Below, piece after piece: positions 11,567 to 24,339 of a DNA stretch of 64,000 nucleotides. This stretch comes from Echinometra lucunter (taxonomy: Eukaryota; Echinodermata; Echinoidea; Camarodonta; Echinometridae), in the NCBI GenBank assembly GCA_029962745.1, contig CM057154.1:2192531-2256530 (forward strand), read 5' to 3'. Position 1 is the stretch's first letter, and each line of letters starts with the position of its first letter. A program made the translations under genes and the position numbers. The notes under the pieces are model-generated. The model saw nothing but the letters and a program-made list of their open reading frames with translations, made no database searches and was not told where the DNA came from.

Positions 11567-11585
11567 TCTCTCTCCCTCTGTATGC
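11502..11585. repeat. Compound microsatellite (TC)n(AC)n(TC)n
   Basis: TCTC, then CACACA, then CTCTCT dinucleotide tracts are adjacent. The open frames across them are artefacts. Confidence 0.85.
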
Positions 11586-12159
11586 GTGTATGTATGTTGA
11601 TGTTATGGTCTTTTATTCAGATTCTAATGAATTTATTTAGACCAACACCCCTGCATATCTGTAAACACTTTCAAAACAAATTAACTTCTCATCGTGTTCC
11701 CATAAAAGCTATTTATAGGTTCAACCAGACATGACACTCTTACACGCAGCAAACCTCGGCAACTTACTGAAGGCTCCCAGAACGTCGTCATTCTGTTACT
11801 AGAAACGATCGTTGAGCTGATGTTATGTTAACTATATGGGCAAGTAGGCTAATCAAACTTATAGGGCCTAATTCATTATCAATGTACTTTATCGTTTATG
11901 GTTCTTTTAAAATGCACGTGCTTCATCGTTTATCATGAATTAAACTCGCACATACTTTATCTTTATCGTCATTGCTTATATACGTCTGACCAGTCCTCAA
12001 GTTCTGGTCAGACTCCATTGATAAAGATAGAGACTGCATTCAATGGAGAAGGCATACCGGTATTCAACCTAGTTCGTAAATTATTACCTTATTCTGTTAT
12101 GTCATGTTTAATAATTTCACTTTGTTCTGTCATCATTTTTCTGTTTAATTTTACTTGTA

Positions 12160-12240
12160 TTAATTCTGTAAAGCGCTTTGATATAAATCTCTTATGAAAT
12201 GCGCTATGTAAGTAGAAGGTATTATTTTCACTATCATTAA
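12160..12240 (+). repeat. Probable retroelement 3' tail
   Basis: GTAAAGCGCTTTGATATAAA is followed by AATGCGCTATGTAAGTAG and a TTATT-rich end. AAAGCGCT near a 3' end also appears in the SINEs at 43.3 and 57.1 kb. The 5' limit is unclear. Confidence 0.4.
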
Positions 12241-12420
12241 TAGATTCTTCATCACATAATGAATGAGTATCGACTAAGGACATTTTTATTTTTATTTTTC
12301 AATGTATTTTTTGAGACGAGAAATATGCCTATTGTTGCACTACATTATCATCTCGGTATACATGGAATAAAAAGGGTCGACCGAGAAATTATATTGTAAG
12401 GCCATGTAAAGTCGGAAAAA

Positions 12421-13883
<1,463 letters not shown>

Positions 13884-14558
13884 GTTCTTATTTACTTTTT
13901 TGACCTAAGATTCTGAAGTGTATGTAAAAAGCATTATAATAGAAATGAAACATTTTGATCTAATAGTCATGGACATTGTGAAGTATAATTGTACAGACCT
14001 CAATGGAATCGTCTTAAATCTTTAGTAAACTAGCTTTTGTTTTGAATATATCAAACATTTTCAACTATATATACTTATCACAACTTCATTACATCAAAAA
14101 TTAATGTTCCTCATTAAGATAAAAGTTCGTATACAGTAAATGCATCTTCGAAGCAGAGGGCATGCAAATATGTATTGATGTATTTTATCTCAATAGATAA
14201 ATCGCATTTTCGCCTATATAATGGGATTTATGTTCTCATGTACATAAATTTATATAAAATTATTAAGAAGTGATGAGCGATAGATCTATTAATGAACCTG
14301 TACAAAAAAAAATCATCCTCTCTGATGTTAAACTCCATTGACTGCTTTTTTTTGTTCATTATCATTTCGGAGAGGAGAGGTGTTGGTTTTTCATTAGATA
14401 TATTTTTTCAAATTTTATAATCTGATAATAAAAGAGGGTTATGTTTCATTTAGTAAAGATCAACATATCAGTAAGATTATCCCTGCCTATCCTGCCACGA
14501 ACACCAGCTTAGATATATGCAATTTATCAGTTTGTGGCTAAAAACAAAAACAAAAACA

Positions 14559-14594
<36 letters not shown>

Positions 14595-15247
14595 CTGCTT
14601 CTACATTTAATGCATGATTTAAATCATTGAACTTTGTATATCATATCAAAGTATTTTTGCCCTATTTTTTCCGTCGAAAACAAATCTAAACAGTTTGTTT
14701 TTAATATAATCAAAATGGTCCAATGTTAAGTACTTTGCCCTATTTAAGTTATCCTGTACAAATCTGAACTGTTTATTTACTCGTTTTATTTACAATATAC
14801 AAGTCTAACGTTTAGACTTTAACGAAATATTAAGAAATGTTTTCAAATTTCCCCCTATTTAAACTGTCCTAAAGAAATATGAGCGGTTTGTTTTACATCT
14901 TTTATGTACATTGTCTAATTTTATTCATTTATTTTTTGCTCTGTATATTTTAATTGTTCTACCCCAATTTGAACTGTTTGTTTACGTGTTTTATATACAT
15001 TATCGGCCTAATGTTGAGTACTTTGCACTGTTTAATTACCCTGAACAATAATTACCCTGAACAAATTCGTATTGTTTATTTTACACGCTTTAAATACACC
15101 ATCATGATTTCGCCCTACCTTAACTGTACGAAACAAATTTGAACTGTCTATATCATACGTTTTAAACACTAGTATATTATATTGGTCTAATGTTTAGTAC
15201 TGAAACGAAATATTAAGAAATATTATCTTTTCTTAAACGTTTGATTT
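13884..15247. repeat. Tandem duplication, right copy
   Basis: It is collinear with 12,567-13,883 up to the shared end TAAACGTTTGATTTAGAGAC. An (AAAAC)n run at about 14,544-14,597 replaces a plain poly-A in the left copy. The two copies are clearly diverged, so the duplication is not recent. Confidence 0.7.
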
Positions 15248-15958
15248 AGAGACTGATCAAGTTCGATTGAGGTCACACTCCTCAAGCTCACCTGAAAAAT
15301 GTGATAACCGTATTTTTTCTTTCTTCTTTTTTTTTTAGGGGGGCGTTAGTGAAATTTATGTACCTTTTCAAACCTGTGAGGACTAATTCAGGGGGTGTAA
15401 CATAAAGAGATACAATCAATTTTTTGATCAATTGTAACTCTTCAGTGCATGGATTGCCTTAGACTTACGATTGATATCAGTCGTAAGATTGATTGTATTT
15501 TTTACGTTACAGGGCCCTGGTCTTGTATCTACTGTGTCACAAATTGAATAAAATAAAACAATTGAATCCTTCTTACACCGAAAACTTAACTTCTACTCGT
15601 CTTTACTTCAGCTCTGGTGTTTCTGAAAACATGAAGGTATGAACATGGTGAACACATGGTCGTAAATTCGTTATGACAAAAAGGATAACAATTTTCATCA
15701 CTATTATTATCACTATTATTTTTGTTAGTAGTAGTAATTGTAGTAGTATTAGTAGTAGTAGTAGTAGTATTTTTTCATTATTATTATTACTATTATTTAC
15801 CATCATCATCATTATCGTCATCCTCGTCGTTGTTAATTATTCCTGTTCTGTGAGAAATTTACGGGCTATGATCTTTATTTACATGCATACTGATGAGGAA
15901 GCTATTCATAAACTTTGAGGTACCGAGAGAGTATTGCCGCAATACCGGTCTTTCAAAT
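15248..15958. repeat. TRIM-unit junction sequence with trinucleotide repeats
   Basis: A GATAACCGTATTTT block and a TGGTGTTTCTGAAAACATGA block near 15,615 recur downstream of copy A (about 23,390 and 23,985) and copy B (about 29,955 and 32,220). ATT/AGT trinucleotide repeats fill about 15,700-15,800. A fold-back repeat at about 15,390-15,510 is built around CAATTTTTTGATCAATTG. Confidence 0.5.
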
Positions 15959-15961
15959 GGA

Positions 15962-15964
<3 letters not shown>

Positions 15965-15998
<34 letters not shown>
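15965..15998. repeat. (GA)n microsatellite
   Basis: An uninterrupted GA run. Confidence 0.9.
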
Positions 15999-16000
<2 letters not shown>

Positions 16001-16199
16001 AGAGGGTATTGTGGCATCGTCTATGCGCACTCTTGAGAAAGAATAAATATCAGCTCTGATATTCCACAAAGGAGGGGAAGAATGTTTTTAAACATTTCCG
16101 CACTATATAACAGCATCTCTGGATTATTGTACTGACACTGATTTTTGAATAATTCGGAGAGTACTGGTACACATTCAGTCACTTTCTCAATGGCTTTAT

Positions 16200-16560
16200 A
16201 TTCGTACCTTTGGGAAAAGAGACATGGCCGTGGCCTCCTAGAGAAGTTGAGAGCACAGATATAACTTAAGGCTTGGGTAACTCCTTGGTTCAAAGAGCTT
16301 TGTGGATGAACATGGTGCTGTAGAAAGAGGTTCTTCTAAGGTAAATATTGTCGAAACGTATCTACTATTATTAATTTTAAGTTGCAGTTAAACGGATAAT
16401 AGGGTAGGGAGTGAGGCGATTAAAACCGAAATCATTGCAGATTGGTCTCTGCTTCATTAAACTGTTGAATACTGAATTTTCTGATTCCCGTGTAGTCTTA
16501 AAACAAGGGCAACCCGGTTCCAGGAGCCAATGTGCTTTTCGATTGATGCGTATATAGAAT
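16200..16560. repeat. TRIM-unit upstream block, paralogous to 25,070-25,400
   Basis: Shared anchors include AAACGGATAATAGGGTAGGG and GATTGGTCTCTGCTTC in the same order. This marks homologous positions in the duplication units of copies A and B. No gene is visible; a minus-strand frame at 16,021-16,293 has no known domain. Confidence 0.6.
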
Positions 16561-16611
16561 AGCTACAAAAAGATAAATGATTTTAATAACCCTCTGTAAC
16601 CAGGCCCTCGG

Positions 16612-16742
16612 GCTGTTTCATCAAATTTCTCTTCAGTGACTTTTACAGACTAACTTGCTCTCAGCCAATCAGATGCAAGGATATCAGTAGCTTATAACAG
16701 TTGTCGGTAAAAATCACAGACAAGACTCTTGATAAAACGCTC
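16612..16742. repeat. Short MITE-like fold-back repeat
   Basis: It has the same core as 2,266-2,412, with CTCTCAGCCAATCAGATGCA in the middle and TGTTTCATCAAA / TTGATAAAACG ends. Confidence 0.55.
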
Positions 16743-16819
16743 CCTTGATCTCATAGACCGATCTGAACCATTGATAATCATCTTTTTTTATGCACATGTT
16801 ACATAACTAGTTCAGTTTT

Positions 16820-17256
16820 TGTCTCGCCCACCAGAGGTGAGGGCGAGACTAAGGGATCCAAATGGCGTCCGTCGTCCGTCGTCCGTCTGTCACAAATGTT
16901 AAAGTTTACCTGCAAGACTCTCTTATGACAGATAACTTTACAACCATCACTCACTTTTCAACTAAATTTGGGTTGTAGATGAACTTGGGGGACCTGCATG
17001 TAATGCTGCCATTAGAGGTAACATGGTAAGGTCAAGGTCATTTGAGGTCATATGTTATAGCTTAGCTGCAAGAGTCTCATAAGTAGGTGCAGGGGAAGCA
17101 GGTGAAAGGGAGTAGCATTTCATGAAATAGCCCTTCTCAAATTTTATGGGATGTTGCATTCTATGGCAGATATTTCACAGTGAGCTTTGGATACATTTCT
17201 CTTGCACGGCAACGGAGATCGCGATATTTCTAGTATTTTCACAAGTGGGCGAGACA
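16820..17256. mobile_element. MITE with 12-base inverted ends
   Basis: It starts TGTCTCGCCCAC and ends GTGGGCGAGACA. Near the left end is a second inverted GGGCGAGAC and a CGTCCGTCGTCC repeat. It is about 437 bases long and has no transposase. Confidence 0.65.
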
Positions 17257-17849
17257 CACTGCCTTGTTTATGATTCATTTTGAATATGAATATTCTTTCA
17301 GCAATGACACCGTCTTTGGTATATAGGCCGACCCTAGACTGCAGGCATGAACCCTTGCTAGTCGAAAATCCTAACACTGTCTGAACTGTAAGATTACCAC
17401 CAACCCTTTACTATATCTGTTTCAGACTAAACCAAAGACTGGCCAAATATTCTGCTCAAAGTTTTATGGAAAAGTTACAGTTTCAAACCAGAGTATGTAT
17501 CTGCAGATGCAGTCGACGCCTCGGGCCTCGGTGGGGCAGCCCCGAACGAAGCTGTCCCGAGCAGGGTGAAACGGTTTGTTTGTTGCAGAAAACTTTCATC
17601 GGTTGGGGGTAATCACACAATTCCAGTTTAAGCTTTCGTCCACTCCTGTGCACTTTCTCAAGCCAAGTGATCAGTCACTGTTTCTAGTTGCTGGCTGTTG
17701 TCTTGCGATCACTGGACCGAAGATAGGTGAAATGTTTATCCAGAGTCCCTGTTTAGTGTAGGATTAATCCTCTTTATCCATTTAGACTCTTTCACCTTTT
17801 TTTTTTTTTTTTTAAAGAAATACTCATGAACGTGCACAGTTTGGTATTA
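17257..17849. other. TRIM-unit upstream flank
   Basis: CTGCAGGCATGAACCCTTGC near 17,339 is repeated near 34,091 upstream of copy C, and neighbouring blocks follow in order. This shows that the region belongs to the ancestral duplication unit. No gene seen. Confidence 0.5.
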
Positions 17850-18012
17850 ATATGTCCATAGCACAGAATCTATTTAATGTACGATAAAAGAGTGATGTAG
17901 ATAAAATGTCTTGCCCAAGGACATAAATGCCGTGCCGGGGATCGAACCCCCGATCTTCGCGTTTCCAGGCAAGTGCCTTAAACGGTTTATACAACTCGAC
18001 TACAGCACTTCA
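17850..18012 (-). mobile_element. tRNA-derived SINE
   Basis: Read on the minus strand, the head carries a perfect RNA polymerase III A box (TAGTCGAGTTG, 17,992-18,002) and B box (GGTTCGATCCC, 17,938-17,948) at tRNA-like spacing. A body containing TGTCCTTGGGCAAGACATTT follows. Orthologous copies lie at 34,365-34,520, 45,925-46,072 and 59,645-59,790. Confidence 0.75.
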
Positions 18013-18509
18013 TGTGAGTAGAGTACCTGCTGTACTTTTTTTAAAAAATAGTTTACTTCCTCATTCACCAGTTCACAATCCAGCGTACATGAAATTATTA
18101 CTCTAGGAGATATGCGAAATAGCGCCATCTCCGAAGGAGAGAATTAGCTGTTTTCCTTTTGTGGTGTAAACAATGCAATACGTATTGAGTTTTCATATAC
18201 TATTGATTTTTAAATGAAAATTTCTTAACCTTTTTCTATTAACGGAACAATCTAAATAAACATACAATAGGTTTCTGATTAAAGAGTTCTCAATCGTTGC
18301 TGATAACAGATTTCTCGAACGTTATACGGTGAATGTGAAAGATTGCAAATAATAATTTTAAAATGAAGACGTAAAAGAATGTGTTATTATAATCAATGGG
18401 AGCCTCATTGCATGACTACAATACTCCAGTTATTATCATCATCATCATCATTATCATCTGTCACGGCAGAAATTACCACGTTCTTTCAAAAAGGGGTATT
18501 TGGATCCAT
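18013..18509. other. Intergenic, nothing recognised
   Basis: The sequence GCGAAATAGCGCCATCTCCGA near its start recurs upstream of C, D and E. No gene is apparent. Confidence 0.4.
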
Positions 18510-18760
18510 GGCCGTGCGCAGCGGGGAGGCAGGGGGCAGTTGCCCCCCAGAAATTTTAAAAACTTGCATTTTTTTACTGAAAATTTTCACAAAATCCACG
18601 AAAAGTGTGCACCAAATCCTTCAATTTCATTTTTTAAAATGCGAAAGCGCCCTCATGACCAGCTCGGTTGCTTTGCTCCCTCGTTTTTTTAGTTTTTTTC
18701 GAAAATGTTTACGTGTCTTGCCCCCCCCCCCCCCCGGAACAAAAATTTCTGCGTACGGCC
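18510..18760. mobile_element. MITE with GGCCGTGCGCAG ends
   Basis: The terminal inverted repeats GGCCGTGCGCAG and CTGCGTACGGCC match at 11 of 12 positions. Internal GGGGGCAGTTGCCCCCC and a 15-base poly-C run are typical of the short elements in this window. Confidence 0.55.
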
Positions 18761-18848
18761 CTGTTGATCGCGCATCGCGCTCCATCAGCAAAAGGCCTAC
18801 AGCTGTCACGGTGTGTATGCATGGGTGCTTTATCAAACATGAGTTATC

Positions 18849-19121
18849 TGCACTATGAACAAGGCGGACAAAGAAAGCGGACAAAATAAACAACCTCTCA
18901 TTCTACCCTGCATAATGGTTCTGGTAGTCAAAAGAACACCCATTCACAGCGATTATGTTTAATCATGTAGTTCCAGGTGAATATGCATGTGACACCTGTT
19001 CCACATATCTTAGACAATAGCAGTGAAGGATGCTCTTTTGACTACCAGAACCATTGTGAAGGGTAGAATGAGGGGTTGTTTATTTTGTCCGCTTTCGTTG
19101 TCCGTCATGTTCATAGTGCTG
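18849..19121. repeat. Inverted repeat with arms of about 105 bases
   Basis: The left arm (18,849-18,953) and right arm (19,018-19,121) share AAGCGGACAAAATAAACAAC and ATGGTTCTGGTAGTCAAAAG in inverted order with few mismatches, around a loop of about 64 bases. Probably a MITE. Confidence 0.7.
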
Positions 19122-19234
19122 TGAACTTTGTTACATGATCTTCGAACGCTGCACTCACAAAGAAAAGATACACACACACACACACCAAAAAACAAAAACA
19201 AAAAGGCCAGGGGCCAGTATATAAGCCCATTTTT

Positions 19235-19560
19235 CTAAAATGTAGGAAGAAATTATGAAAATGCCAAGATTATACCTTTTACACGAGTAAAATACGGTCT
19301 CATCATTTTTACACATGCAATGTATATCCAATATCCAATTAGAAATAAGATGTGTCCGAGAGAGAGAAAGAAAAATGTTATTACCTGAATGAAAGAAGGC
19401 GAAGGAGAGAAACGGTAACGGGGGGGGGGGGGGGGGGCAAATGAGTGTCCATGAGTGAAAGAGAGGAGAAAATCGATAGAAACTGCAAGTGAAAGAGAAA
19501 GTTAAGTAAAAAGAAGGGGAGAGAAACTGGAATGATAGAACCATACTTTTCCCCCTAAAA
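19235..19560. repeat. Conserved TRIM-unit block
   Basis: The order is ATACGGTCTCATC, a GAGAGAGAAAGAAAAATGTTA block, a poly-G run and a GAGAAACTGGAAT block. The same order occurs at about 41,968-42,260 and 55,677-55,960, and in part at 25,970-26,190. Reading frames over it are artefacts of purine-rich repeats. Confidence 0.55.
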
Positions 19561-19672
19561 CGAATTGTTTTGATTGAAAATAAACACGAATGTTATAAGC
19601 CACCCTACATCTAAACTCAACCTCACCCCCCAAATACCCCACAAGCAATCCCATAGTGCGTGCATGATAAGT

Positions 19673-19710
19673 CACGTGATTCGGTGGAAATTCCAAATAA
19701 CCATAAATAG
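19673..19710 (+). promoter_or_regulatory. TRIM copy A promoter module (E-box, degraded kappaB and CArG)
   Basis: A CACGTG E-box lies at 19,673-19,678. Thirteen bases later sits GGAAATTCC (19,686-19,694), a degraded form of the palindromic kappaB site of C-E. CCATAAATAG (19,701-19,710) has lost one base of the CArG box but keeps a TATA-like core. The transcription start is not known; the donor of exon 1 is about 270 bases downstream. Confidence 0.5.
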
Positions 19711-19981
19711 ATCTTTCGGGGAAAAAATCATAAAGATTTACATTCCGGTGTAGCTCTAAATTGTATTTAAAGAAATATCAATTCTCTGTTGTTTGATTGC
19801 GCACTTGTCATGCTTGTTGCATAGTGTGCGTATACTATGCATGGACTACGGAATGCTTCACACTCACGCCAAGAATTACGGTTGATGCGAACCCGGAAAT
19901 GCTGGGGAGTATTTTTTTTCTCCCCGTCAGTTTCGTATTCGTCAAGTGAAATTCGATTAATGATTATATTGTTGGATTTCG

Positions 19982-20356
19982 GTAAGTTTTGTTTTAACTT
20001 CCTTTGTTCACATGCATACTCAGTCTTGTTCAATAACTTAATAAACAATCGTAATAGGACCAACAAGCTTTCATCGTGCTCACACAACTTGCAAGTGAAA
20101 TATTGATATGCTGCTAAAAGTAAAAATGATTAAACATGTTAATGTCAATATCACAAGCAGAAATTTATTGGGTGAATGTCGTACATTAGAATCAATGTAA
20201 TGAGAGCTGTTTCATATTAATTCAGTTGGGATTATGTTAATGTTGCATCATGGGGTTATGTGCAGTTTAACAGAATTTGGGGGAAAAAATAAGAGGTGTA
20301 TGCACTATGCAGTAATTTTATTCATTCTACCTTCATTTTTTATTCTCAAAATCCAG
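19982..20356 (+). other. 5'UTR intron of TRIM copy A
   Basis: A consensus donor (G|GTAAGT at 19,982) and an acceptor (AATCCAG ending at 20,356, after a T-rich stretch) are conserved in all five copies. Removing it joins a non-coding exon to the coding exon 10 bases before the ATG. Confidence 0.65.
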
Positions 20357-20366
20357 ATCCTTGGTA

Positions 20367-22238
20367 ATGGAAGGCGACCTTAAGCATACCATAACTCAAA
20401 GCCTAGAGTGTCCAGTATGTCTAAATATCTTCAACGACCCCAAGATCCTGTTGTGTTCTCACACCTACTGCAAGGGCTGTCTGGAACGACTCCTGGAATG
20501 CACCGGTGCCGACCACAAGCTACTCTGTCCAGTCTGCAGAGGGGAAACCAAAGTCCCAGATGGAGATGTGAACCAGCTACAGACCAACCTAGCTCTCAAG
20601 TCCCTCGTAGAAGATGTTAAAAACCAAAGTCAGGTTTGTACCAATTGTGAATCGGGAGATAAACCTCGCGCTGTTGTTTACTGTCAAGATTGTGGTAAAT
20701 ATCTCTGCATAGCCTGCCAAAAGATGCATTCCCAGTGGAGCGGGTTCAAATTTCATGAGGTCGTGGCTATGGATCAGATCACTTCAGGAAAGATATTTCT
20801 GAGAAGACGCCGTAAATGCAAGAAACATCCCAATGATGACGAGGAATGCTTCTGTTCTGAATGCCGGAAGTACGCGTGCTTCAGATGTGGCGTATTAGAA
20901 CATGGGAACAAAGGTCACCATATCATCAAAGCATCGGTCCATGAAAGTGATCACAAGAAGATCGTGGATGATCTGATATCGAAGGCTGGTAAGAAGCAAG
21001 CTACTATTCAGGTGTACATTGACTTCATCAACGAAAGGAAAGATCATATGGACAACGTCGCGACGCAACGCGTAGAGGATGTCACCAAGGCTTACGAAGA
21101 AGCTGTTCGACAGTTGGGAGAAAGAAAGGACGCCCTAGTGGGTCAGATAGAGAAGAGGAACGAGGATGTGAAGAAAGAACTAGACGCTATGAAAGAAACG
21201 GCTGAGAAACAAATCAGTCACATGACAGCCATGACTGACCTGGTATCCAATGGGATGAAAATACCGCTAGAGATGGAGGCTCTAGCTGCACACGACACGC
21301 TTTGCCAAGAATTACGAGCAGCCGTTGAACGAGAAGATCCTGAACACGAAGAGCCTAGGAAAACAACCAAGGTTGGAGAGAGTTTCACCTTCCAAAGAAA
21401 TATGGGGAAAGATGAGTTAGGTCTTGGTAAAATGGTGACATGGGAAGTCAAAAATATAGAGTTGACTAAGAGTAGTGTGAATTGCATAGCTGCTACTCCA
21501 GACGGTAGAATGGCAGTGGGATGTTCTACAGAAGGAATCAAAATCTTCTCTACTGATGGTCAGCTACAGAAGACAGTGCTCAAGGACGTCAAAATCGGTA
21601 AAGTAGAATTCCTGTCTAATGGTCGGTATGTTGTACGTAATACGTCCAACAACCTCTCACTTTACACATCAGAATGGGAGAAGCTGGATGTAACGTTTGA
21701 GACTCTGAGTTACGATGAGGGTGGGTTCGGAGGCCTCACTGTAGACAGTAATGATCAGATCTATGTGAGCTATAGGAAACCAAAGAAGATCCAGGTATTC
21801 TCCCCAGCAGGTGGGATGGCGATCAGGGAGATACCATGCAATGGATATGAACCATGGCAAATCACAGTTCATCATGACTTATTAATCATTAAGGCTGCTT
21901 ACACAGTGAGAATCATCGACAGAGCAGGCAACGAAAAACACAGGGTAGAGAAATTAACCACTTACCCATACGCTACCGTGACTCGGAGTAATTCAATCCT
22001 GATCGCTTGTGTCAAGTACGAAGATGGATTAGTCAGTATCAACGAGTACACCAACGAGCTGAAACACATCCAGACCCTCATCTCTGATCACAAGATTGAG
22101 AAACCTGAGAAACTTAACTGGTTCTATCTCCAGGAGTTCCGATCAGGAGAGATCGCCTTCTGCATCCCTGACAGGCTTTACATATTTCACAAGCAGGTAT
22201 TACCGAATGGAACGACAAATGCAGGAGTCGTCATATAA
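20367..22238 (+). CDS. TRIM family protein, copy A (acidic tail lost)
   Basis: The product is 623 residues starting MEGDLKH; an in-frame TTG two codons earlier is not used as a start in animals. The RING is C15, C18, C30, H32, C35, C38, C54, C57. B-box 1 is C91, C94, C106, C109, C114, C117, H121, H130. B-box 2 is C151, H154, C163, C166, C171, C174, H179, H184. A coiled coil spans about 196-325 and a beta-propeller-like region of NHL type about 355-610. RING TRIMs act as E3 ubiquitin ligases; the propeller usually binds a substrate or RNA, and neither target can be read here. The stop TAA (22,236-22,238) stands where C and D have GAA, so the acidic tail is cut off while the rest is intact. Zinc ligands are all present, so the protein is probably functional without a tail. 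Confidence 0.9.
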   Translation: MEGDLKHTITQSLECPVCLNIFNDPKILLCSHTYCKGCLERLLECTGADHKLLCPVCRGETKVPDGDVNQLQTNLALKSLVEDVKNQSQVCTNCESGDKPRAVVYCQDCGKYLCIACQKMHSQWSGFKFHEVVAMDQITSGKIFLRRRRKCKKHPNDDEECFCSECRKYACFRCGVLEHGNKGHHIIKASVHESDHKKIVDDLISKAGKKQATIQVYIDFINERKDHMDNVATQRVEDVTKAYEEAVRQLGERKDALVGQIEKRNEDVKKELDAMKETAEKQISHMTAMTDLVSNGMKIPLEMEALAAHDTLCQELRAAVEREDPEHEEPRKTTKVGESFTFQRNMGKDELGLGKMVTWEVKNIELTKSSVNCIAATPDGRMAVGCSTEGIKIFSTDGQLQKTVLKDVKIGKVEFLSNGRYVVRNTSNNLSLYTSEWEKLDVTFETLSYDEGGFGGLTVDSNDQIYVSYRKPKKIQVFSPAGGMAIREIPCNGYEPWQITVHHDLLIIKAAYTVRIIDRAGNEKHRVEKLTTYPYATVTRSNSILIACVKYEDGLVSINEYTNELKHIQTLISDHKIEKPEKLNWFYLQEFRSGEIAFCIPDRLYIFHKQVLPNGTTNAGVVI

Positions 22239-22361
22239 TCAGATTCGTCAGATGGAGGAATTTCAGATGAAGAATCTGAGGAAGAACTGGCCATGTCAGA
22301 TGAAGAATATGATGAAGGAGGTGATGAAGAAGAAGAATCCGATATTGATTCCGATGACTGA
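22239..22361 (+). pseudogene. Untranslated acidic-tail remnant of TRIM copy A
   Basis: After the premature TAA the original frame stays open for 40 codons and encodes an Asp/Glu/Ser-rich tail ending at TGA (22,359-22,361), matching residues 624-663 of copies C and D. A single G-to-T change explains the loss. Preservation suggests a recent event. Confidence 0.75.
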
Positions 22362-23124
22362 TGAGTTAGCTCTCTTGTCTGTTCCATCTTTATAACATGG
22401 AATCTGACACTGACTAGGCTAATGTAGAACGTATTAGACCTATCCATGCTAAGCAGTGGGAAGTATATGGTCCATCCACTAATTTGCCCTAAAGGTATAT
22501 ACATAAGAGTACAGTATTATTTTGGTGGATATTCAAAGTATTTCTAGGTACATTGTGCATAACTTCGATTCTAGAGAAAAAAGTGGAGATGGTTGTTATT
22601 CATGACGAGTTTCCAGCCTTCGTTCATCTTACGAACACTTACACTGCCGTTAATAATGATGACTGTCTGGGGCTTTCCGTTACAAAATTGGTATAAATAC
22701 GCAGATAATGCACATTACATATAAGATGAATTTTCTCTTACATGTCACACATATCACATTTTAAAGGTCCTTTGACATCAAAGATTAATATTCTCATTAC
22801 ATGAATATTCCGCGTGAACATCTCCAATGTATATACATCAGCGCGCATACAAACTTATCTTCTGATGTATTTTCTGTTAAAAGAAAGTTTGTATTTAAAA
22901 GCACAATGATTTCCGTCTAATATATGGATGTGAGTATAAATCAGCTAGAAATAATGAGCGATCTATTAATTATGCTGTACAAAAAGTCACTCACTCTGAT
23001 TTTATACTCATTTCGACTCTCCCTTTTTTCAAGCATTCAGGAGATATTTTGGTTCTTAATTTGGATATACTGTCATATTTACATATTTCTATTTTAATGA
23101 AACATTGCAATTTATAGAAATATG

Positions 23125-23168
<44 letters not shown>

Positions 23169-23267
23169 GTAGACAGTAATAACTTCAAAAAGAGTCGAAG
23201 GTACGTACCTTCGACTCTTTTTGAAGTTATTACTGTCTACATTATTAATCATCCAACACGTGGGTAT

Positions 23268-23325
<58 letters not shown>

Positions 23326-24130
23326 CTGTAATGGAGGATCAAGGGCGAAAGAGAGCGCATGACTCTATAGTAAATCAGAAAAAAAATGTGATAACCGGGT
23401 ATTTTGAGGGGACTGTAAAAGAATTCTTGACACCTGATAGATATTCAGTTTTTATTTGTTTGCACGAGAAGTTATTCAGATTCCTGCTCACCCTCCCATC
23501 CACACCTACTGCCCCCCCCCCCCCATCAAAAGAATTTCGGATACATTCTTACCTTTAAAAATGGAGACCAATCTCGCTGATAGATCACCGCCCCAAGTCA
23601 CCTACATAATCGGTTTGTATAATAAATTTGTATTAGCTGGTGTTGTGGTAACAGAATTAATGATTGTTAAGTAAAATAAGTTTGTCACGTATTTTAGAGC
23701 CTGGGGATATTGCTGTTTTATGATGCATACAGCACTGAGTTTAGGACACTTTCGGCAAGTATATGATTGAATTATTTTGCCAAACAGTCAGGAAGTATGT
23801 AAGGTGCATTTGTAGCAGAGTATTGTAGGCTTTATCACTGACAGTCATCTTGAAATAGAAATGTAACTGATTACAACCAGAGGGTTATATAAAGAGCAAT
23901 CTTATCTGCTATTAACGCAGGCTAACAAGATATTAAATACTTCTCATAACGAAGTTTTCAACTGCTGATGACTTTTCAGTTGTGGTGTTCTGAGAACATG
24001 AGGCCGTGAACATTATGGTCGTGCGTTCATTAAGGAAAAGAGTGAGAACCATGCCTATAGCTGAGTGGTAGTGTCATACTAAATCATTACAAATATCATT
24101 ATTTGTCTTATCATTATTATCGTTATTATT
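22362..24130. other. 3' flank of TRIM copy A
   Basis: The first about 500 bases match the 3' flanks of C, D and E, including TTCCATCTTTATAACATGGA and GATATTCAAAGTATTTCTAG. No AATAAA is seen near the stop, so the poly(A) site is uncertain. A poly-C run lies at 23,512-23,524. No second gene. Confidence 0.55.
23125..23323. repeat. 82-base perfect palindrome between two (TA)n arrays
   Basis: Arms 23,164-23,204 and 23,205-23,245 are exact complements with no spacer, centred on GTAC|GTAC. (TA)n arrays flank it at about 23,125-23,165 and 23,271-23,323. Short reading frames over it are repeats. It may be a palindromic MITE inserted at TA, or an assembly artefact. Confidence 0.8.
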
Positions 24131-24135
24131 AATTT

Positions 24136-24186
24136 AATCATCATCATCATCATCATCATCATCATAATCATCATCATTATTACTCT

Positions 24187-24252
<66 letters not shown>

Positions 24253-24332
24253 TAGCAGTACTAGTAGTAGTAGTTGTTGTTGTTGTCGTTGTATTCAGCA
24301 GCAGCAGCAGTAACAGCAACAGCAACAACGTT
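24136..24332. repeat. Trinucleotide arrays (ATC)n, (AGT)n, (TTG/CAG)n
   Basis: Consecutive ATC, AGT and mixed TTG/CAG/CAA triplets cover this block. Homologous but shorter arrays occur at 15,700-15,800 and 30,118-30,153. Confidence 0.9.
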
Positions 24333-24339
24333 TTTCTTT

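Noticed and set aside
16021..16293. 90-residue minus-strand frame
   Set aside because: No known domain, and the partial paralogous block at 25.07 kb does not keep an open frame.
23125..23323. CRISPR-like or prokaryotic repeat structure
   Set aside because: The repeats are TA microsatellites around one palindrome with no spacers, in a clearly eukaryotic context.
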